A DNA stretch of 64,000 bases from Nocardioides sp. W7 (GTDB lineage: Bacteria > Actinomycetota > Actinomycetes > Propionibacteriales > Nocardioidaceae), in assembly GCF_022919075.1 (NCBI RefSeq), contig NZ_CP095078.1, positions 1,054,001 to 1,118,000 on the forward strand, read 5' to 3'. Every line of letters begins with the position of its first letter. The first letter of the stretch is position 1. Below the pieces are notes generated by a model. It did no database searches, was not told where the DNA came from, and saw only the letters and a list, made by a program, of their open reading frames with translations. Positions 61,722 through 64,000 of the stretch are shown one piece after another. A program made the translations under genes and the position numbers.

Positions 61722-64000
61722 GTGGACCTGTTCCTGACCTACACGCTGGTCGGCCTGGTGATGGGCGCGGTGTATGCGATCGCCGCGTCCGGCCTGGTGC
61801 TGACCTATACGACGTCGGGTGTCTTCAACTTCGCTCACGGGGCGCAGGCGATGCTGTCCGCGTTCTTGTACTGGCAGTTCAGCGTCGGCTGGGGCCTGCC
61901 GGTTCCGGTCGCGTTCGTGCTGGTCGTCCTCGTCTTCGGCCCGCTCACCGGGGTGCTGCTGCACAAGACCCTGATGCACGGGCTGCGCGACGTGGCCGAG
62001 GTGACCAAGGTCGTCGTGACCGTGGCCGTGCTGCTCGGCATGGTCTCGCTGTCGCAGTGGATCTGGAACCCCTCCGAGCCCCGCACCGTGGAGATGCTGT
62101 GGGGCAACCGGACCTCCTTCGAGCTGTTCGGGGTGACGATCCGCTACCACGAGCTGCTCTGCCTGGTCGCGGCCGCGGCGCTGGCGATCGGCCTGCGGCT
62201 GCTGTTCACCCGCAGCCGGGTCGGGGTGACGATGCGGGCGGTCGTCGACGACCCCGACCTGCTCCGGCTCAACGGCTACAACCCCGACCGGGTCGCGATG
62301 GCGTCCTGGGCGGTCGGTGCCGCGCTGGCCGCGCTCGCCGGGGTGCTGGTGACCCCGGTGGCGGGCGGGTCGTTGGAGGCCAACACGCTGACGCTGTTGG
62401 TCATCGACACCTTCGCGGCGGCGATGTTCGGCCGTCTCAAGAGCATTCCGCGGACCTTCGTCGGCGCGCTGTTCCTGGGGCTGGCCTCGACGTACGTCCT
62501 GGCCTATGCGCCCACCGAGTGGGACTGGGTCGGCAACGTCAAGACCGCGCTGCCGATGATCGTGCTGTTCCTGGTGCTGCTGGTGCTGCCCCAGGACCGG
62601 CTGCGCGGTGCGGCGCAGCGCACCCGCGAGCGGGCCCGGGTGCCCAGCGTGCGGTTCGCGGCCGGGTGGGCGGTGGCCTTCGTCGTGATCATGTTCGTGA
62701 TCACCAAGATCGCGAACCCGCTGATGCTGGGACCGTGGGCCGCGGGGCTGGCGTTCTCGATCATCGCGTTGTCGCTGGTGCCGCTGACCGGGTACGCCGG
62801 CGAGATCAACCTCGCCCCGCTGTCCTTCGGCTCGATCGCGGTGATCGTGGCCTACCACGTCGGCGTGTCCGGCACCGGCATGGACGCCCGCCTGTCCTGG
62901 ACGGGGGTGATCGCCGGAGTGCTGGCCGCGGCGCTGGTGGGCGGCCTGGTCGCGTTGCCGGCCCTGCGCCTGCGCGGGCTCTACCTCGCGTTGTCGACGA
63001 TGGCGTTCGGCGGCCTGGTCTCGGCGCTGGTGCTGAGCGAGGTGACTCCGCGCGACTGGCCGATCTGGGGTGAGAACACGATCTTCCCGGCGGCGGTGAT
63101 CACCCTGCCGCCGGTGGACCTGGGCCCGTTCGACCTGAGCGAGGACGCGACGTACCTGGTCGCGCTCTCGGTCGTCTTCGCGGTGCTCGGCGTGGCGGTG
63201 ATCGCGCTGCGCAACAGCGGCTACGGACGTCGCTTGGCGGCGATGAAGGACAGCCCCGCGGCGGCGGCGATGCTCGGGCAGTCGCTGGTGCGGCTCAAGC
63301 TCAGCGTCTTCATGCTCTCGGCGGCGATAGCCGGCCTCGGCTCGATCCTGATGGTGATGGCGGTCGGCTCGGTGGCCCCCGACAACTTCCTGATCACCGC
63401 CAGCCTGGCGCTGGTGATGCTGACCGTCGTCGGTGGTGTCAGCTACGTCAGTGGCGCCCTGTTCGGCGGGTTCATGATCGGCATGGGCTTCTCGCTCATC
63501 AACGGCACCTTCGGCAACCTCGCCGCCGACAGCGACATGTACTCCGGCCTCTTCGGCTCGCTGAGCCACGTCTTCGCGATCGCGATCGCGCTGACCGGCC
63601 TCGGCGTCAACCGCAACCCCAGCGGCATCGTCAACGACATCTGCGAGTCCTACCGGCCGCTGCGGAACGCCCCACCCGTGCTGTACGCCGGGATCGGGGC
63701 CGGGCTGGCACTGCTGGCCCTGAACTGGGTCGAGGTCATCGGCGACTGGACCTTCGCCCTCGGCATCTTCTTCGTCGTGGTGCTGCTGCCCGTGCTCGGC
63801 CGGGTCTGGATGCCCGAGCAGGTCCTCACCGAGTCCGAGCTCGCCGAGCGCCGGGCCCGGGCGGCCGAGGTGCCACCCGAGCTCCGGGCCCTCGATGCGC
63901 CACTGACGCCCGAGGAGCGTTACGACCTCGACACCTACCTCGGGCTGCCCGCCCGGGCGCTGCCCGCCCTGGACGAGAACCCGCACGACGCACCGGAGGT
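61722..64000 (+). CDS. Branched-chain amino-acid ABC permease, LivH-LivM fusion (partial)
   Basis: Open to the right edge, 759 residues visible. LivH-like half (about 1-300): FLTYTLVGLVMGAVYAIAAS, TTSGVFNFAHGAQAM, RAVVDDPDLLRLNGYNPDRV. LivM-like half (about 320-690): IIALSLVPLTGYAGEINLAP, then LRLRGLYLALSTMAFGGL. After about 640 come further TM segments and a hydrophilic tail with ELAERRARAAEVP, possibly leading to another domain. GTG at 61722 follows GGGGAGGG. Single-chain LivHM permeases are common in actinobacteria. The ATPase genes should follow outside the window. Confidence 0.9.
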   Translation, partial: MDLFLTYTLVGLVMGAVYAIAASGLVLTYTTSGVFNFAHGAQAMLSAFLYWQFSVGWGLPVPVAFVLVVLVFGPLTGVLLHKTLMHGLRDVAEVTKVVVTVAVLLGMVSLSQWIWNPSEPRTVEMLWGNRTSFELFGVTIRYHELLCLVAAAALAIGLRLLFTRSRVGVTMRAVVDDPDLLRLNGYNPDRVAMASWAVGAALAALAGVLVTPVAGGSLEANTLTLLVIDTFAAAMFGRLKSIPRTFVGALFLGLASTYVLAYAPTEWDWVGNVKTALPMIVLFLVLLVLPQDRLRGAAQRTRERARVPSVRFAAGWAVAFVVIMFVITKIANPLMLGPWAAGLAFSIIALSLVPLTGYAGEINLAPLSFGSIAVIVAYHVGVSGTGMDARLSWTGVIAGVLAAALVGGLVALPALRLRGLYLALSTMAFGGLVSALVLSEVTPRDWPIWGENTIFPAAVITLPPVDLGPFDLSEDATYLVALSVVFAVLGVAVIALRNSGYGRRLAAMKDSPAAAAMLGQSLVRLKLSVFMLSAAIAGLGSILMVMAVGSVAPDNFLITASLALVMLTVVGGVSYVSGALFGGFMIGMGFSLINGTFGNLAADSDMYSGLFGSLSHVFAIAIALTGLGVNRNPSGIVNDICESYRPLRNAPPVLYAGIGAGLALLALNWVEVIGDWTFALGIFFVVVLLPVLGRVWMPEQVLTESELAERRARAAEVPPELRALDAPLTPEERYDLDTYLGLPARALPALDENPHDAPE

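Noticed and set aside
61473..63986. 837-codon minus-strand frame opposite the liv genes
   Set aside because: His/Gln/Arg-rich shadow of the LivHM permease, which has the expected TM pattern.

Overview
The window is high-GC DNA with GTG/TTG starts, many 1-8 nt gene overlaps and actinobacterial gene families: DUF2510, SigE-family and ECF41 sigma factors, a LivH-LivM fusion, and CRP/GlxR-like operators. I infer an actinobacterium, probably in or near Nocardioidaceae. I could not run any database search, so all family names rest on motifs and architecture that I recognise.

Left third (1 to about 23.8 kb): an accessory island built by repeated insertion. It opens with the end of a probable ATPase gene and an overlapping subtilisin-like protease (IetAS-like pair). 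Next comes an integration cassette: tyrosine recombinase, excisionase, iteron-like repeats and a small CxxC protein. An IS256-family element with 9-bp target duplications follows. Then come a reverse transcriptase (YMDD, N-terminal HTH, helical C-terminus) convergent with a two-TM Nudix-like protein, a DUF2510-DUF4041-GIY-YIG protein coupled to a Ymh-like protein, and a tRNA-Arg 3' fragment with its terminator between 23-bp direct repeats (probable att site). After that lie an AT-richer methyltransferase plus TM-GAF pair, and a second, decayed copy of the integration cassette. That copy is split by an IS1634-family element whose target duplication is 334 bp. A HipB/HipA pair with a palindromic operator and a split SEFIR-NB-ARC / TPR gene pair close the island. 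Several genes look like phage-defence or conflict systems, and transposase and integrase scraps fill the gaps.

Middle third (24.1 to 48.5 kb): a co-oriented envelope/polysaccharide locus. It has a secreted beta-sandwich protein, WecB-type UDP-GlcNAc 2-epimerase, a lipoprotein, a membrane GT2 glycosyltransferase, an anchored secreted protein, two very large secreted metallophosphoesterases sharing a C-terminal triple repeat (one has two phosphoesterase domains), a paralogous lipoprotein, a GntR/UTRA regulator and a 2271-residue GH78 alpha-L-rhamnosidase behind a LacI-type operator. Related 83-84 nt hairpin repeats flank the rhamnosidase and the next membrane gene.

Right third (48.5 to 64 kb): ordinary-looking chromosome. 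It holds an ECF41 sigma factor divergent from an AhpD-like target with matching promoters on both strands, a truncated SigE-family sigma factor, an SGNH hydrolase, TetR, a LysR regulator divergent from a thiolase/CoA-transferase operon (beta-ketoadipate type), a DHA2 MFS exporter with MarR, TetR, and a branched-chain amino-acid ABC uptake system that runs off the right edge.
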